Shown here: one piece after another, positions 46,811 to 55,213 of the stretch | Numbering within the stretch: position 1 is the stretch's first letter | Layout: the number at the start of each line of letters is the position of its first letter | Assembly (NCBI GenBank): GCA_035532295.1 | Contig: DATKRH010000104.1 | Span: forward strand, 15,183 to 79,182 | DNA from: DASUBV01 sp035532295 | GTDB taxonomy: Bacteria; Actinomycetota; Actinomycetes; Streptosporangiales; Streptosporangiaceae | Direction of reading: 5' to 3' | Length of the DNA: 64,000 nucleotides | Notes under the pieces: generated by a model | What the model was told of the DNA's origin: nothing | Database searches by the model: none | The model's input: the letters and a program-made list of their open reading frames with translations, nothing else | Position numbers and translations under genes: made by a program

Positions 46811-47923
46811 TCAGCTCCGGCGCGGCCAGGCGCCGGCCATCGCGAGGAAGGCGTCGTTGGCCTCCGGGGTTCCGATCGAGACGCGGGCGCCGTCGGGGAG
46901 GTACAGCCGGACGCTGACCCCGGCCTGATCGGCGGCGGCGGCGAAGCCAGTCGTGTCGGCCCCGAGCGGCAGCCAGACGAAGTTCGCCTCCGTCGGAGGG
47001 ACCGTCCAGCCCTGGTCCAGCAGCGCGTCGCGGACCCGGCCGCGCTCCTTGACCACCGACTCCACCCGCTCCAGCAGCTCGGGCTCGGCCGCCAGGGACG
47101 CGATGGCGGCCGCCTGGGCCAGGGCGTTCACGGTGAAAGGGAGCTGGGTCTTGCGCACCGCGGCCGTGACGGGCTCATGGCCGACCAGGAACCCGACCCG
47201 CAGCGCGGCCAGCCCGTATGCCTTGGAGAAGGTCCGCAGCACGGCCAGGTTCGGCCGGGTCGGATAGAGGGTGATCCCGTCTGGCACGTCCGGGTCGCGC
47301 ACGTACTCGTGGTAGGCCTCATCGAGCACGACCAGGCAGCTGCGCGGCACCCGGTCCAGGAAGGCGACCAGCTCGTCGCGGCCGACCACGGTCCCCGTCG
47401 GGTTGTTGGGGTTGCAGACGAAGATCAGCCGAGTCCGGTCGGTGATGGCGTCGGCCATCGCGGGCAGGTCGTGCGCCTGATTCCGGAGCGGGACCCGGAC
47501 CGACGTGGCGCCCGCCAGGTCAGACAGGCCGGGATAAGCCTCGAACGACCGCCAGGCGTACAGCACCTCGGTACCCGGCTCGGCGGTCGCGCCCATCAGC
47601 TGCTGAGTGAGGCCAACCGACCCGCAGCCCACGGCCACGTGCTCAGCCGGGATGCGCAGCCGGCGGGAGATCGCGGCCGTCAGCTCCGTCGCCCCGTTAT
47701 CGGGATACCTGTTCAGGGCGGTGGCCGACTCGGCGATCACCGAGAGCACCGACGGCAGCGGCCCGTAAGGTGACTCGTTCGAGGAGAGCTTGAACGTCGT
47801 GCCGCCCGGCGCCGACGGCGCATTGCCGGGCTTGTACGGCTCGAACGACTGCAAGACGGCCCGGAACCGGGGTGACCGGGGTGACCGGGGTGACCGGGGT
47901 GACCGGGGTGCTTGAGCGGACAT
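46811..47923 (-). CDS. histidinol-phosphate / aromatic aminotransferase (HisC family)
   Basis: A fold-type I PLP aminotransferase of 370 residues. Seen are KLSSNESPYGPLPSV, RYPDNGATELTAAIS, GCGSVGLTQQL, the CNPNNPTGT motif, LDEAYHEY with the PLP-binding Asp and Tyr, and RTFSKAYGLAALRVGF, whose Lys forms the internal aldimine. The set fits HisC2 or the aromatic aminotransferase Pat found outside his operons. Two adjacent ATGs (47926, 47923) follow GGAGG; the second has the better spacing. The N-terminus carries PRS repeats from a 9-bp tandem repeat. No other his gene is near, which favours a phenylalanine/tyrosine role. Confidence 0.88.
   Translation of the reverse strand: MSAQAPRSPRSPRSPRSPRFRAVLQSFEPYKPGNAPSAPGGTTFKLSSNESPYGPLPSVLSVIAESATALNRYPDNGATELTAAISRRLRIPAEHVAVGCGSVGLTQQLMGATAEPGTEVLYAWRSFEAYPGLSDLAGATSVRVPLRNQAHDLPAMADAITDRTRLIFVCNPNNPTGTVVGRDELVAFLDRVPRSCLVVLDEAYHEYVRDPDVPDGITLYPTRPNLAVLRTFSKAYGLAALRVGFLVGHEPVTAAVRKTQLPFTVNALAQAAAIASLAAEPELLERVESVVKERGRVRDALLDQGWTVPPTEANFVWLPLGADTTGFAAAADQAGVSVRLYLPDGARVSIGTPEANDAFLAMAGAWPRRS
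47872..47910. repeat. 9-bp tandem repeat, about 4.3 copies, at the 5' end of the aminotransferase gene
   Basis: Exact gtgaccggg units in series, encoding Ser-Pro-Arg repeats between the start codon and the first conserved helix. Confidence 0.92.
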
Positions 47924-48112
47924 CATCGTCCTCCAGGGCAGAGAACCCGCGGGCGGCGCCACGGCAGGTGGCTGCGGGACAGCTACTGGAACTCAGGTTA
48001 GTCACCCGTCCTGGCCGCCAGCACCGCCGCCGTGCGTCGCGTTGCGCACGGCCCGGTATTTCCGGCGAGTGGCGCCTGTTCCGGGGCATAATCGGCGGGG
48101 TACAGTGACGAG

Positions 48113-48478
48113 GTGAATCGACTTGGGGAGCTGGAACGCGCGATCATGGACGTGCTATGGGAGGCGCCCGAGTCCCTCACCGTCCGGCAGGTCAGCACGC
48201 AGCTGACCGAACGGGACCTGGCCCATACCACCGTGATGACGGTGCTGGACCGGCTGTCGAAGAAGGGCTTTGCCCGGCGGCAGCGAGACGGCCGGGCGTG
48301 GCGCTACCGCGCTGCGGAGAGCCGCGAGGCTTACGTGACCGAGCTCATGCTGAGCGCGCTGGATCAGACCGGTGACCGGCAGGCGGCCCTGGCTCGCTTC
48401 GTGCGGAGCGTTTCTGGCTCCGAGGCGCGTGCCTTGCTGAATGCCCTGGAGGCGCTCGGTGAGGGCACCCAGGGCTAA
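48113..48478 (+). CDS. BlaI/MecI/CopY family transcriptional repressor
   Basis: A 121-residue winged-helix repressor: LGELERAIMDVLWEAPESLTVRQVSTQL, TTVMTVLDRLSKKGFARRQRDGRAWRYRA, and a C-terminal dimerisation helix. Members repress a neighbouring BlaR1/M56 gene and are usually inactivated by proteolysis. GTG at 48113 starts the conserved LGELE segment. Its partner M56 peptidase begins 6 bp downstream. No beta-lactamase is visible nearby. Confidence 0.93.
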   Translation: MNRLGELERAIMDVLWEAPESLTVRQVSTQLTERDLAHTTVMTVLDRLSKKGFARRQRDGRAWRYRAAESREAYVTELMLSALDQTGDRQAALARFVRSVSGSEARALLNALEALGEGTQG

Positions 48479-48484
48479 GCGGCC

Positions 48485-49420
48485 ATGACCGCCGTTTTTG
48501 TGCTGGCCGCCGTCGCCGCAGGCTGTGTCCAGTCGTCCGCCACGCTCGCGGTGGCCCGCTGGCCACGCCGGTCACCGGCGGCGGCCATCGTCTTGTGGCA
48601 GGCGCTCGGGCTGGGCTGGGGCCTGGCCACGGTGGGCACGCTCATCGGGCTGGGCACGGCTACGCGGCGTTCCGGCGTAGCGGGCAGCGCCCTCAGCCAG
48701 CTGACCGGCTTGCTGGATGGGCGCGCCCCCACGTCGTTCGGGTTCCTGTCGGCGGCCCGGCTCGTCTGCATGGCGGCCGGCCTGGTGCTGCTGTCGCTGC
48801 TGGTCTGGGTCCTGCTCGCGGTATCGGCGGCGGTGGTGCGGGCCAGGCAGCGGCAGCGCGTCCTGCTCAGCCTGCTGGCGCACGGCGACCCTAAGGTGCC
48901 GGGCGCGCTGGTGGTCGACTACCCGGCCGCGGCCGCGTACTGCCTCCCCGGCCTGCACTCGGCGATCGTCATCAGCGCGGGCACGCTGGACTTGCTGGAC
49001 TCAGCCGAGCTGGCCGCGGTCCTCGCGCACGAGCGGGCTCACCTCCGGGAGCGCCACGACCTGGTGCTGCTCCCGTTCATCGCGCTGCTGCACGGGTTCC
49101 GCTGGTCGCAGGCCGCCAGGCGGGCCCATCGGGCGGTCGCCCTGCTGGTGGAGATGCACGCCGACGACCGCGCGCTGCGACAGCGACCGGCGCGGGAGCT
49201 GGCCACGGCGCTGCTGCGAGTCGGCGCGGCCGGCGGCTGCCGGGCCCCCTCCGGAGCGCTCGCCGCCTTTGAGCCGGAACTGGACGGCGAGGTCACCGCG
49301 CGAGTTACCCGGCTGCTGCGGCCGGCACCGAGCCTGTCGGTTCCAGCCCTGGCGCTGGTCGGCGTCGCCGCCGCGCTGGCGGTCATCATCCCGGTCGCAG
49401 TCCTGGTCGTCCCGCTCTGA
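48485..49420 (+). CDS. M56 family (BlaR1/MecR1-like) membrane metallopeptidase
   Basis: 311 residues with about four membrane segments and the zincin motif AHERAHLRERHD (His182, Glu183, His186) in the cytoplasmic part, plus EMHADDRALR supplying the third zinc ligand region. It ends with a membrane helix and lacks the penicillin-binding sensor domain of BlaR1, as is usual for the short actinobacterial forms. Probably cleaves or controls the BlaI repressor encoded 6 bp upstream. The inducing signal is unknown. Confidence 0.88.
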   Translation: MTAVFVLAAVAAGCVQSSATLAVARWPRRSPAAAIVLWQALGLGWGLATVGTLIGLGTATRRSGVAGSALSQLTGLLDGRAPTSFGFLSAARLVCMAAGLVLLSLLVWVLLAVSAAVVRARQRQRVLLSLLAHGDPKVPGALVVDYPAAAAYCLPGLHSAIVISAGTLDLLDSAELAAVLAHERAHLRERHDLVLLPFIALLHGFRWSQAARRAHRAVALLVEMHADDRALRQRPARELATALLRVGAAGGCRAPSGALAAFEPELDGEVTARVTRLLRPAPSLSVPALALVGVAAALAVIIPVAVLVVPL

Positions 49421-49454
49421 GCGTCCCGCCTGGTCGTCCCGCTCCTGTGCGTCC

Positions 49455-50186
49455 CTAGTCGGCGATGCGGATGCGCAGCCGGCGAAAGCCCCGGCCCTTG
49501 TTCTCGATCTTGACGACCTGGATCTTTCCGATCTGGCTGGTGCTGGCGACGTGCGTGCCGCCGTCGGCCTGCTGGTCCAGCCCCACGATGTCGATGATCC
49601 TAACCTCGCGGACATCGGGCGGGACGAGGTTGGTGGCGGTGCGGATGATGTCCGGGAGCGCGAACGCCTCCGCACGCGGCAGCACCCGGGCGTCGATCCG
49701 CCGGTCGCTGCCCACCTCGGCGTTGCACGCGGCCTCGACCGCGTCGCGAAAACCCTCGGGCAGTTCGGGCAGGTCGAAGTCCATCCGTGCCGTTAGCGGT
49801 TCCATGTTTCCGCCGGTCACCAGCGCGCCATAGTCGCGGAACACCACGCCGCACAGCACGTGCAGGCCGGAGTGGGTACGCATCAGGGCCGTCCGGCGCT
49901 CGTCCTCGACGGCTCCGCGCACGGTGGCGCCGGCCGGCGGCAGGGGATCACCCTGCACCGGGATCAGGTAGAGATCCTCGCCCTTGCGGGCGCCGGCGAT
50001 CCGGGTCTGCACCCCGCCCCAGAGCAGCACGCCCTGATCGGGTGGCTGCCCGCCACCGCCGGGGTAGAACGCCGACCGGTCCAGGACGATCCCGTCCTCG
50101 CCGGAGTCGAGTACGACGGCATCCCACTCCCGCAGCGTCTGGTCGTCGAGCTCCAGCCGGTGGGTACGCCACTGCGTCTGCGTCAT
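49455..50186 (-). CDS. alanyl-tRNA editing protein (AlaX type)
   Basis: A 243-residue free-standing editing domain that hydrolyses mischarged Ser- or Gly-tRNA-Ala. The N-terminal beta domain has DRSAFYPGGGGQPPDQG, the zinc site begins with RTHSGLHVL (HxxxH), and the second half of the zinc site is QQADGGTHVASTSQIG. In many members a Cys precedes GGTHV; here Asp occupies that position. GKIQVVKIENKGRGFRRLRI is the typical end. ATG at 50186; it faces away from the M56 gene. Confidence 0.9.
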   Translation of the reverse strand: MTQTQWRTHRLELDDQTLREWDAVVLDSGEDGIVLDRSAFYPGGGGQPPDQGVLLWGGVQTRIAGARKGEDLYLIPVQGDPLPPAGATVRGAVEDERRTALMRTHSGLHVLCGVVFRDYGALVTGGNMEPLTARMDFDLPELPEGFRDAVEAACNAEVGSDRRIDARVLPRAEAFALPDIIRTATNLVPPDVREVRIIDIVGLDQQADGGTHVASTSQIGKIQVVKIENKGRGFRRLRIRIAD

Positions 50187-50236
50187 CGACCGAGCCTAGC
50201 GGGCCGCACTCGCCTGTCCCTGTTCGCCGCGGCCTG

Positions 50237-50578
50237 TTACCAAGGACCGTAGGGTCCCTGGTGCGAGGACCCGGTCTTGAAGTCCTTCACCTTGGGCCGG
50301 ACGTCCGCGAGGTAAATGGCCGCCGCGACGAAGGCCACGATCGGCAGGATGCTGAAGATGGCCAGCGAGCCGATGGCACCGCCGATGCCGATAATCACGG
50401 CCACGCCGAGGATGATCAGCCACAGCGGCTTGGTCTGCTTGCCCGCGGCCACGAAGGCGGCGGACGGGCGCCTGATCGCGTCGATAAACGCCCAGGCCTC
50501 GACGACGAAGGCGACGACCAGCAGGATCCAGAAGAAGTACTGGATCGGGCTGTAGGCGGAAAAGCTGACGATGCTCAC
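50237..50578 (-). CDS. DUF2516 family small membrane protein
   Basis: 113 residues with about three hydrophobic segments (IQYFFWILLVVAFVVEAWAFI; KPLWLIILGVAVIIGIGGAIGSLAIF; ILPIVAFVAAAIYL) separated by a basic loop (RRPSAAFVAAGKQTK), and the tail DVRPKVKDF typical of DUF2516. Function unknown. It follows the XRE regulator gene by 9 bp on the same strand, the same pairing as M. tuberculosis Rv0474/Rv0476, where hbhA lies between; hbhA is absent here. Confidence 0.88.
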   Translation of the reverse strand: MSIVSFSAYSPIQYFFWILLVVAFVVEAWAFIDAIRRPSAAFVAAGKQTKPLWLIILGVAVIIGIGGAIGSLAIFSILPIVAFVAAAIYLADVRPKVKDFKTGSSHQGPYGPW

Positions 50579-50587
50579 GACGACACG

Positions 50588-51082
50588 CTACTCGCTGCCG
50601 GGCGGGCACGGGAACTCACGAGCTGGCGCGGGGCTGACATCCTCGGGCCAGAGCAGGGCGGCCTCATCCGGCGCGAGTTCTCTGGCGACCTCGGCTGCCT
50701 CGGCTGCCTCGGCCTCGCCCCCCTCGTCTCCCCCGGCGGCCAGCGCGGTCTCCTTGCGGAAGGACTCGTAGATCTCGATCAGCATCTGCTTCTGCCGCTC
50801 GGTCAGCTCCGGGGCGGCCAGGACGGTATCGCGAACCATCGAGCCCGGCGGGCGGTCCTCCAGGAACCCGGCCTGGACATACAGCGCCTCGGCCGAGATT
50901 CGCAGCCCCTTGGCTATCTGCTGGAGGATGTCGGCGCTGGGCCGTCGCAGGCCCCGCTCGATCTGGCTCAGGTACGGGTTGGAGATCCCGGCGTTCTGGG
51001 CCAGCTGGCGCAGCGAGATCCGGGCCTGCTCACGCTGCTCCCTGATGTAGGCACCGATGGTGGTCACGTTTACCGGACTCAT
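50588..51082 (-). CDS. XRE family transcriptional regulator (Rv0474-like)
   Basis: A 164-residue DNA-binding protein. The HTH is IGAYIREQREQARISLRQLAQNAGISNPYLSQIERGLRRPSADILQQIAKGLRISAEALYVQAGFLED, very close to the conserved actinobacterial group that includes Rv0474. The C-terminal half is acidic (Glu/Ala repeats, 9-bp DNA repeat near 50690). ATG at 51082; a longer frame upstream runs across the operator. A palindrome 21 bp before the ATG suggests autoregulation. Likely co-transcribed with DUF2516. Confidence 0.9.
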   Translation of the reverse strand: MSPVNVTTIGAYIREQREQARISLRQLAQNAGISNPYLSQIERGLRRPSADILQQIAKGLRISAEALYVQAGFLEDRPPGSMVRDTVLAAPELTERQKQMLIEIYESFRKETALAAGGDEGGEAEAAEAAEVARELAPDEAALLWPEDVSPAPAREFPCPPGSE

Positions 51083-51102
51083 ACGCCAAGTCTGCCACCT
51101 TG

Positions 51103-51120
51103 CGCTTGCATTTGCAAGCG
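51103..51120. promoter_or_regulatory. palindromic operator before the XRE regulator gene
   Basis: CGCTTGC-attt-GCAAGCG, perfect 7-bp arms, in the 43-bp gap between the asparaginase stop and the XRE start. Spacing and position fit a binding site for a dimeric HTH protein acting on its own promoter. Confidence 0.7.
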
Positions 51121-51125
51121 ACATG

Positions 51126-52145
51126 CTAGCAGCGGCTAGCGGGGCGCAGGGTGGCGCGGACCTCGCCGACCGGCGCGCCGCCTCCGGTGACCGGGCCGGC
51201 CGCCATCCTGTCGAGCACGGCCAGATCGGCGCCGGGGACGTCGGCTACGCCCAGCTCGCGCAGCAGCGCCACGGTCACGGGGGTACGCGCGCGCTGCGAG
51301 CCGTCCTCGATCTTGAGGGCTCCCGCCCGGCCATCGGCCAGCGCGAACGCCTCGACGCCTTCGGCGCCCGCCTTGAGCAGCAGCCCAGGGACCGCGGTCA
51401 TCAGCTCACACTCGGGTCGCGTCGTCCCCGAAGTCCAGGCGGGATACGCGCGCATCGCGTCGGCGACCCGGCGTTCCGGCGTGCCGGGCTCGGCCAGGAC
51501 AAGCGCACGGAAGGCACGGGCGAGGCCGCTCACCGAGATCGCCAGCAACGGCGCGCCGCAGCCGTCCACGCCGACCGCCGTTACCGGCTCGCCCGCCAGT
51601 TCCGCCACCGTCACGGCGATCGCCAGCTGGAGGGGGTGACCGGGATCGGTGTAGCTGGCGGTCGGCCAGCCCGCCAGCACGCAGGTGGCGAGCATGGCGG
51701 CGTGCTTGCCCGAGCAGTTCATGTAGATCCGGGCCGGACCGGCCCCGGCCCGCAGCAGTTCGCGCTGGGCCTCCTCGCCGAGCGGCAGGTCCGGCGGGCA
51801 CTGCAGCGCGGTTTCGCTCAGGCCGGCGCCCGCCAGTATCTGGCGGGCCCCCGCTACATGGAAATCCTGGCCCGAGTGGCTGGCCGCCGCCAGGGCCAGC
51901 AGCTGCCCGTCCAGGTCCAGGCCGCAGCGGAGCATCGCCGCGGCCTGCAGGGGCTTGTTGGATGATCGCGGGAACACCGGCACGGTCACGGCGCCGGCGC
52001 TCACCGCCACGGCGGCGTCGGCGCGCAGGCCGACCACCGTCCCGCGGTGCCGGGACTCAGTGAATCCAGACCTGATCACCTCGGCCAGGACCGGGTTGTC
52101 CACGACGGGGCGGTGCAGGCTCTCCAGGAGCGGGCTCTCAGTCAT
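51126..52145 (-). CDS. asparaginase, L-asparaginase II (R. etli/PF06089) type
   Basis: A 339-residue enzyme of the thermolabile asparaginase family that is unrelated to the classical AnsA fold. Features are RSGFTESRHRGTVVGL, FPRSSNKPLQAAAML, the ASHSGQDFHVAGAR motif (Ser, His), YMNCSGKHAAMLATC with SGKH, and GVDGCGAPLLAISVSGLARAF. These match the conserved Ser-Lys and Cys positions of the family. The start overlaps the 3' end of the BKACE gene by 8 bp, so they are co-translated and may share a role in amino-acid catabolism. Confidence 0.88.
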   Translation of the reverse strand: MTESPLLESLHRPVVDNPVLAEVIRSGFTESRHRGTVVGLRADAAVAVSAGAVTVPVFPRSSNKPLQAAAMLRCGLDLDGQLLALAAASHSGQDFHVAGARQILAGAGLSETALQCPPDLPLGEEAQRELLRAGAGPARIYMNCSGKHAAMLATCVLAGWPTASYTDPGHPLQLAIAVTVAELAGEPVTAVGVDGCGAPLLAISVSGLARAFRALVLAEPGTPERRVADAMRAYPAWTSGTTRPECELMTAVPGLLLKAGAEGVEAFALADGRAGALKIEDGSQRARTPVTVALLRELGVADVPGADLAVLDRMAAGPVTGGGAPVGEVRATLRPASRC

Positions 52146-53022
52146 GGCCGCCGTCTCCCCCGCCTGGCATTCCCAGCATCGTCCGCGCGTCCGCGGCCGG
52201 CATCGCCGGGCGCTGGGCCAGCTCGGCCAGGGCCGCGGCCCGCGCGACCAGCTCCGCGTTCCCGGTGACGGGGCGGCCGCGAGCGAAGGAGGTGGTGTCC
52301 TCCATGCCGACCCTCAGGTGGCCGCCGGCGGCCAGCGCGGCGAACATGACCGGCAGCGAGGTGCGGCCGATGCCGGTGGCCGACCACGTCACCCCGGCCG
52401 GCAACGCCGACACCGCGGCGACCAGGGTGGCCGCGTCGCCCGGCATCCCGCCGGGCACGCCCATGACCAGGTCGCAGTGCACGTGGCCGCCCGCCGGGGC
52501 ACCGAGGTCGGCCAGCAGCCGGTGCAGCGTGGCCACGTGCCCGAGGTCGAAGAGCTCGAACTCCGGCACGATGCCAAGCTGCTGAGTCCGGGCGTAAAGC
52601 TCACGGATGAACGGCCAGGGATTCATGAAGACGTCGTCGCCGAAGTTAACGGTGCCGCACGTCAGCGAGCAGGCGTCCGGTGCCGCGTCGAGGACGGCCA
52701 GCCGCCGCTCGAAGCTGTCGGTGACCGCGCCACCGGTGGACAGCTGAACGATCAGGTCCGTGCCCTCGCGCAGCGCCTGCACGGTGTCGGTGAGCCTGCG
52801 CAGGTCCAGCGTCGGGCGCGCCTGGTCGTCGCGGATATGCACGTGAATGACGGCGGCGCCGGCCGCCTGGCACTCCTTGGCCGTGGCGACCAGCTCATCC
52901 AGGGTGACGGGCAGGGCGGGCAGGGTCGCCTTCTCCGCCTCCGCGCCGGTCGGCGCGACAGTGATCAGGGTCGCCTGCCGCGCCGTCGAAGCGGCGGGGC
53001 GGTGCGCGGCGTCAGATGTCAT
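52138..53022 (-). CDS. beta-keto acid cleavage enzyme (BKACE / 3-keto-5-aminohexanoate cleavage family)
   Basis: A 294-residue zinc TIM barrel (DUF849). Motifs are LITVAPTGAE, GAAVIHVHIRDD with the metal-binding HxH, IVQLSTGG, SLTCGTVNFGDDVFMN, PEFELFDLGH, and HLRVGMEDTTSFARG. The family condenses a beta-keto acid with acetyl-CoA to give acetoacetate and a CoA ester; the founding member acts in lysine fermentation, but most members have other substrates. It is 20 bp from, and divergent to, dtd, so the promoters overlap. Confidence 0.88.
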   Translation of the reverse strand: MTSDAAHRPAASTARQATLITVAPTGAEAEKATLPALPVTLDELVATAKECQAAGAAVIHVHIRDDQARPTLDLRRLTDTVQALREGTDLIVQLSTGGAVTDSFERRLAVLDAAPDACSLTCGTVNFGDDVFMNPWPFIRELYARTQQLGIVPEFELFDLGHVATLHRLLADLGAPAGGHVHCDLVMGVPGGMPGDAATLVAAVSALPAGVTWSATGIGRTSLPVMFAALAAGGHLRVGMEDTTSFARGRPVTGNAELVARAAALAELAQRPAMPAADARTMLGMPGGGDGGHD

Positions 53023-53042
53023 GACCGGAACAATGCCTTCTC

Positions 53043-53468
53043 GTGCGAGCCGTAATTCAGCGAGCCAGCCAGGCGAGCGTATCTGTCGAGGGGTCCGTGG
53101 TCGGACGCCTGCCCCAGGCCGGGCTGGTAGTGCTGGTGGGCGTGACCCACTCGGACACGGTCCAGGCCGCCGCCGCGCTGGCGCGCAAGGTCTTCTATCT
53201 TCGCATCCTGGCGGAGGAGAAATCCTGCGCCGACACCTCCGCCCCGCTCCTGGTGATCAGCCAGTTCACGCTGTATGCGGACACGGCCAAGGGCAGGCGG
53301 CCGACCTGGCAGGCCGCGGCTCCCGGACGGGTCGCCGAGCCGCTGGTCGATGCCTTCGTCGCGGCGCTGCGCGAGCTCGGCGCGAGCGTGCAGACCGGGA
53401 TCTTCGGCGCGGACATGCAGGTATCCCTGGTCAACGACGGCCCCGTCACGCTCATTGTCGAGGCCTGA
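53043..53468 (+). CDS. dtd: D-aminoacyl-tRNA deacylase
   Basis: Removes D-amino acids (and glycine from tRNA-Ala) wrongly attached to tRNA. The 141 residues have RAVIQRASQASVSVEG, the active-site motif SQFTLYADTAKGRRPTW with Ser-Gln, and the NDGPVTLIVEA motif with the cross-subunit Gly-Pro. GTG at 53043 gives the family-standard start MRAVIQR. Length is normal. Confidence 0.96.
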   Translation: MRAVIQRASQASVSVEGSVVGRLPQAGLVVLVGVTHSDTVQAAAALARKVFYLRILAEEKSCADTSAPLLVISQFTLYADTAKGRRPTWQAAAPGRVAEPLVDAFVAALRELGASVQTGIFGADMQVSLVNDGPVTLIVEA

Positions 53469-53486
53469 CGCCGTGATGGCGGCCGG

Positions 53487-54299
53487 CTACCGCCGGAGAC
53501 TGGCGTACTCGGGACCGCCGGCCAGGTGCCGGCGAGCGAACGCGAGCGACTCGGCGAGATCGGCCTGCCGCTGGGCCGTGTCGACCGCCCGGTGGGTGTT
53601 GACCTCCAGGACCACCACGCCGGCATAGCCGTCGGCGTTCAGCTTGCCGAGCAGCTCGGCGCAGGGCTGAGTGCCCCGGCCGGGAACGAGGTGCTCGTCC
53701 GGCAGGCCGGGCTTGGTGCCGTCCCCGAGGTGCACATGCGCGAGCCTGCTGCCGAGCTGGGTGACCATCTCGAGTACGTCCGACCCGGAGACCGCGGCAT
53801 GCGAGACGTCGAGCGTCGCGTGCGGGCAGTTTAGCTCGACCGGGTTCCAGTGCGGGGCGTACACGGTGACCTCGGTCTCGCCGCGTCGCAGCGGGTACAG
53901 GTTCTCGGCGGCGAACGCGATCCCGCTCTCCTGCGACATCGCGGTCAGCCCGGCCTCGAACTCCCGGACGTACTCACGCTGCCAGCGAAAGGGCGGGTGC
54001 ACGACGATGACGCTCGCCCCGAGCTCCTGGGCCATCTCCTGCGCCTTGCGCAGCTTCCCCCAGGCGTCGCGGCCCCAGACTCGCTGGGTCAGCAGCAGGT
54101 TGGGCGCGTGCACGGCCACCACGGGGATGCCGTGGTACTCCGCCAGACGGGCCAGCACCTTGGCGTCCTGGCTGACCGGATCGGCCGTCACCATGACCTC
54201 AAGGGCGTCATAACCGAGCCGGGCGGCGGCCTCGAACGCGTCCGGGACCCGCTCGGGAAAGACTGAGGCGGTTGACAGCGCCACCGTCACCCCCGTCAC
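53487..54299 (-). CDS. sugar phosphate isomerase/epimerase-like TIM barrel protein
   Basis: 270 residues of the AP endonuclease 2-like (xylose isomerase-like) family. The barrel strands are seen in VALSTASVF, ALEVMV, VVAVHAPNLLL, VIVVHPPFR, IAFAAENLYP, ATLDVSHAAVSG, LAHVHLGDGT and GVVVLEVNTH, which place His, Glu and Asp metal ligands. The true substrate is unknown. GTG at 54299 has GGGAGGGAG five bases upstream; other GTGs lie at 54290 and 54284. Repeats of gcctggacgcccgc at about 54315-54350 lie just upstream. Confidence 0.82.
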   Translation of the reverse strand: MTGVTVALSTASVFPERVPDAFEAAARLGYDALEVMVTADPVSQDAKVLARLAEYHGIPVVAVHAPNLLLTQRVWGRDAWGKLRKAQEMAQELGASVIVVHPPFRWQREYVREFEAGLTAMSQESGIAFAAENLYPLRRGETEVTVYAPHWNPVELNCPHATLDVSHAAVSGSDVLEMVTQLGSRLAHVHLGDGTKPGLPDEHLVPGRGTQPCAELLGKLNADGYAGVVVLEVNTHRAVDTAQRQADLAESLAFARRHLAGGPEYASLRR

Positions 54300-54525
54300 C
54301 TGGCTCCCTCCCGCCTGGACGCCCGCCGCTGCCTGGACGCCCGCTGCTGTGCCGGCGTGGCCTAGCGCTCTCCCGCACCGGATGCTGCTGAGCCTCCGGA
54401 CCTGACCCTCCCAGCTTATGCCGGTGTCCCCGGAGCCCGGACCGGCCTGACCGGCGAGCCGCAAGTGGCGTGGGGGTGCACGTCAGATTTGTAGGTAGTC
54501 AAGATCATCTTGGGGATGCTGCTGG

Positions 54526-54699
54526 TCAGGCGGTGCGTGTCTGAGTGTGGGGGGGGTTGCGGATGGTTTCCCAGGTGCTGCTGGCCTCGCGGCAGCGCAG
54601 GGCGATGATGGCGTCGGCGCCGTTGACGGTCCAGTGCATGCCGGACTGCTTGAGGCGCTGGCCGATGACGGTCTTGCAGCTGGCTTCCACGACGCCAAG
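54526..54699 (-). pseudogene. C-terminal remnant of an ISKra4-family transposase
   Basis: The last 56 residues in this frame include VVEASCKTVIGQRLKQSG, MHWTVNGADAIIALRCREAS and STWETIRNPPHTQTRTA, matching the end of ISKra4-type DDE transposases (VE-A-C, GQR-K-SGM-W, GA-AI--LR). Everything upstream in the same frame belongs to a different protein, so the catalytic domain is gone. The frame is fused to the DUF6545 remnant, marking an insertion or deletion junction between about 54700 and 54785. Terminal inverted repeats were not found. Confidence 0.75.
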
Positions 54700-54784
54700 A
54701 CCCTGGACGCGACCCCTGCGCGCCCGGTCAGCCAGCGTCACGACACCTTCCGAGGGCTTCCCGGCAGTGCGCTGAACCCGCCTG

Positions 54785-55211
54785 CGCCCGCCAAGCGAGT
54801 CTCGGTCGAATGCCCGCGCCACCCGGGCCAGCCAGGCGGCCTCACTGGGCAGGTCCGGGGCGGGCATGTGCTGCCATCCCGGGACCCCGCCCGCGGCCAG
54901 CGCGGGCGGGCCGCCCGCCCTGGCCCGCAGGGCGGCTGCCAGCACGGATGCCTCCACGGCAGCGGCTGCCTCGTCTCCGGCCAGCCCTGCCGGGTGCATC
55001 ACCCTGCGGCAGCGGCGGCCAGTTCCGGGCCGGCGTACGGCCGCAGCGCCAGCACGGCCTCCCGGATCTCGACCACCGCCTGGTGCAGCCGCACCCGCGG
55101 ACCCGGCCGCCCCGGCACTTCCGGGCACGCCGCCTCCGGGACCGCGTCAAGCAACACGGCATGCAGCGGCCGTAGCTGGCGAAGCAAGCGCCTCGCCGCG
55201 GGCCCGGGCAT
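54785..55211 (-). pseudogene. frameshifted C-terminal remnant of a DUF6545 (MAB_1171c-like) membrane protein
   Basis: Two minus-strand frames join into one family segment. From ATG 55211: RLLRQLRPLHAVLLDAVPEA, RVRLHQAVVEIREAVLALRPY, then TGA at about 54999. The neighbouring frame then continues with GLAGDEAAAAVEASVLAAALRA and EAAWLARVARAFDRDS. This is the pattern of the cytoplasmic DUF6545 domain that follows seven membrane helices in MAB_1171c-type proteins, a family often found beside XRE regulators. A single-base shift near 55000 splits it and the membrane part is missing. Confidence 0.65.
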
Positions 55212-55213
55212 CC

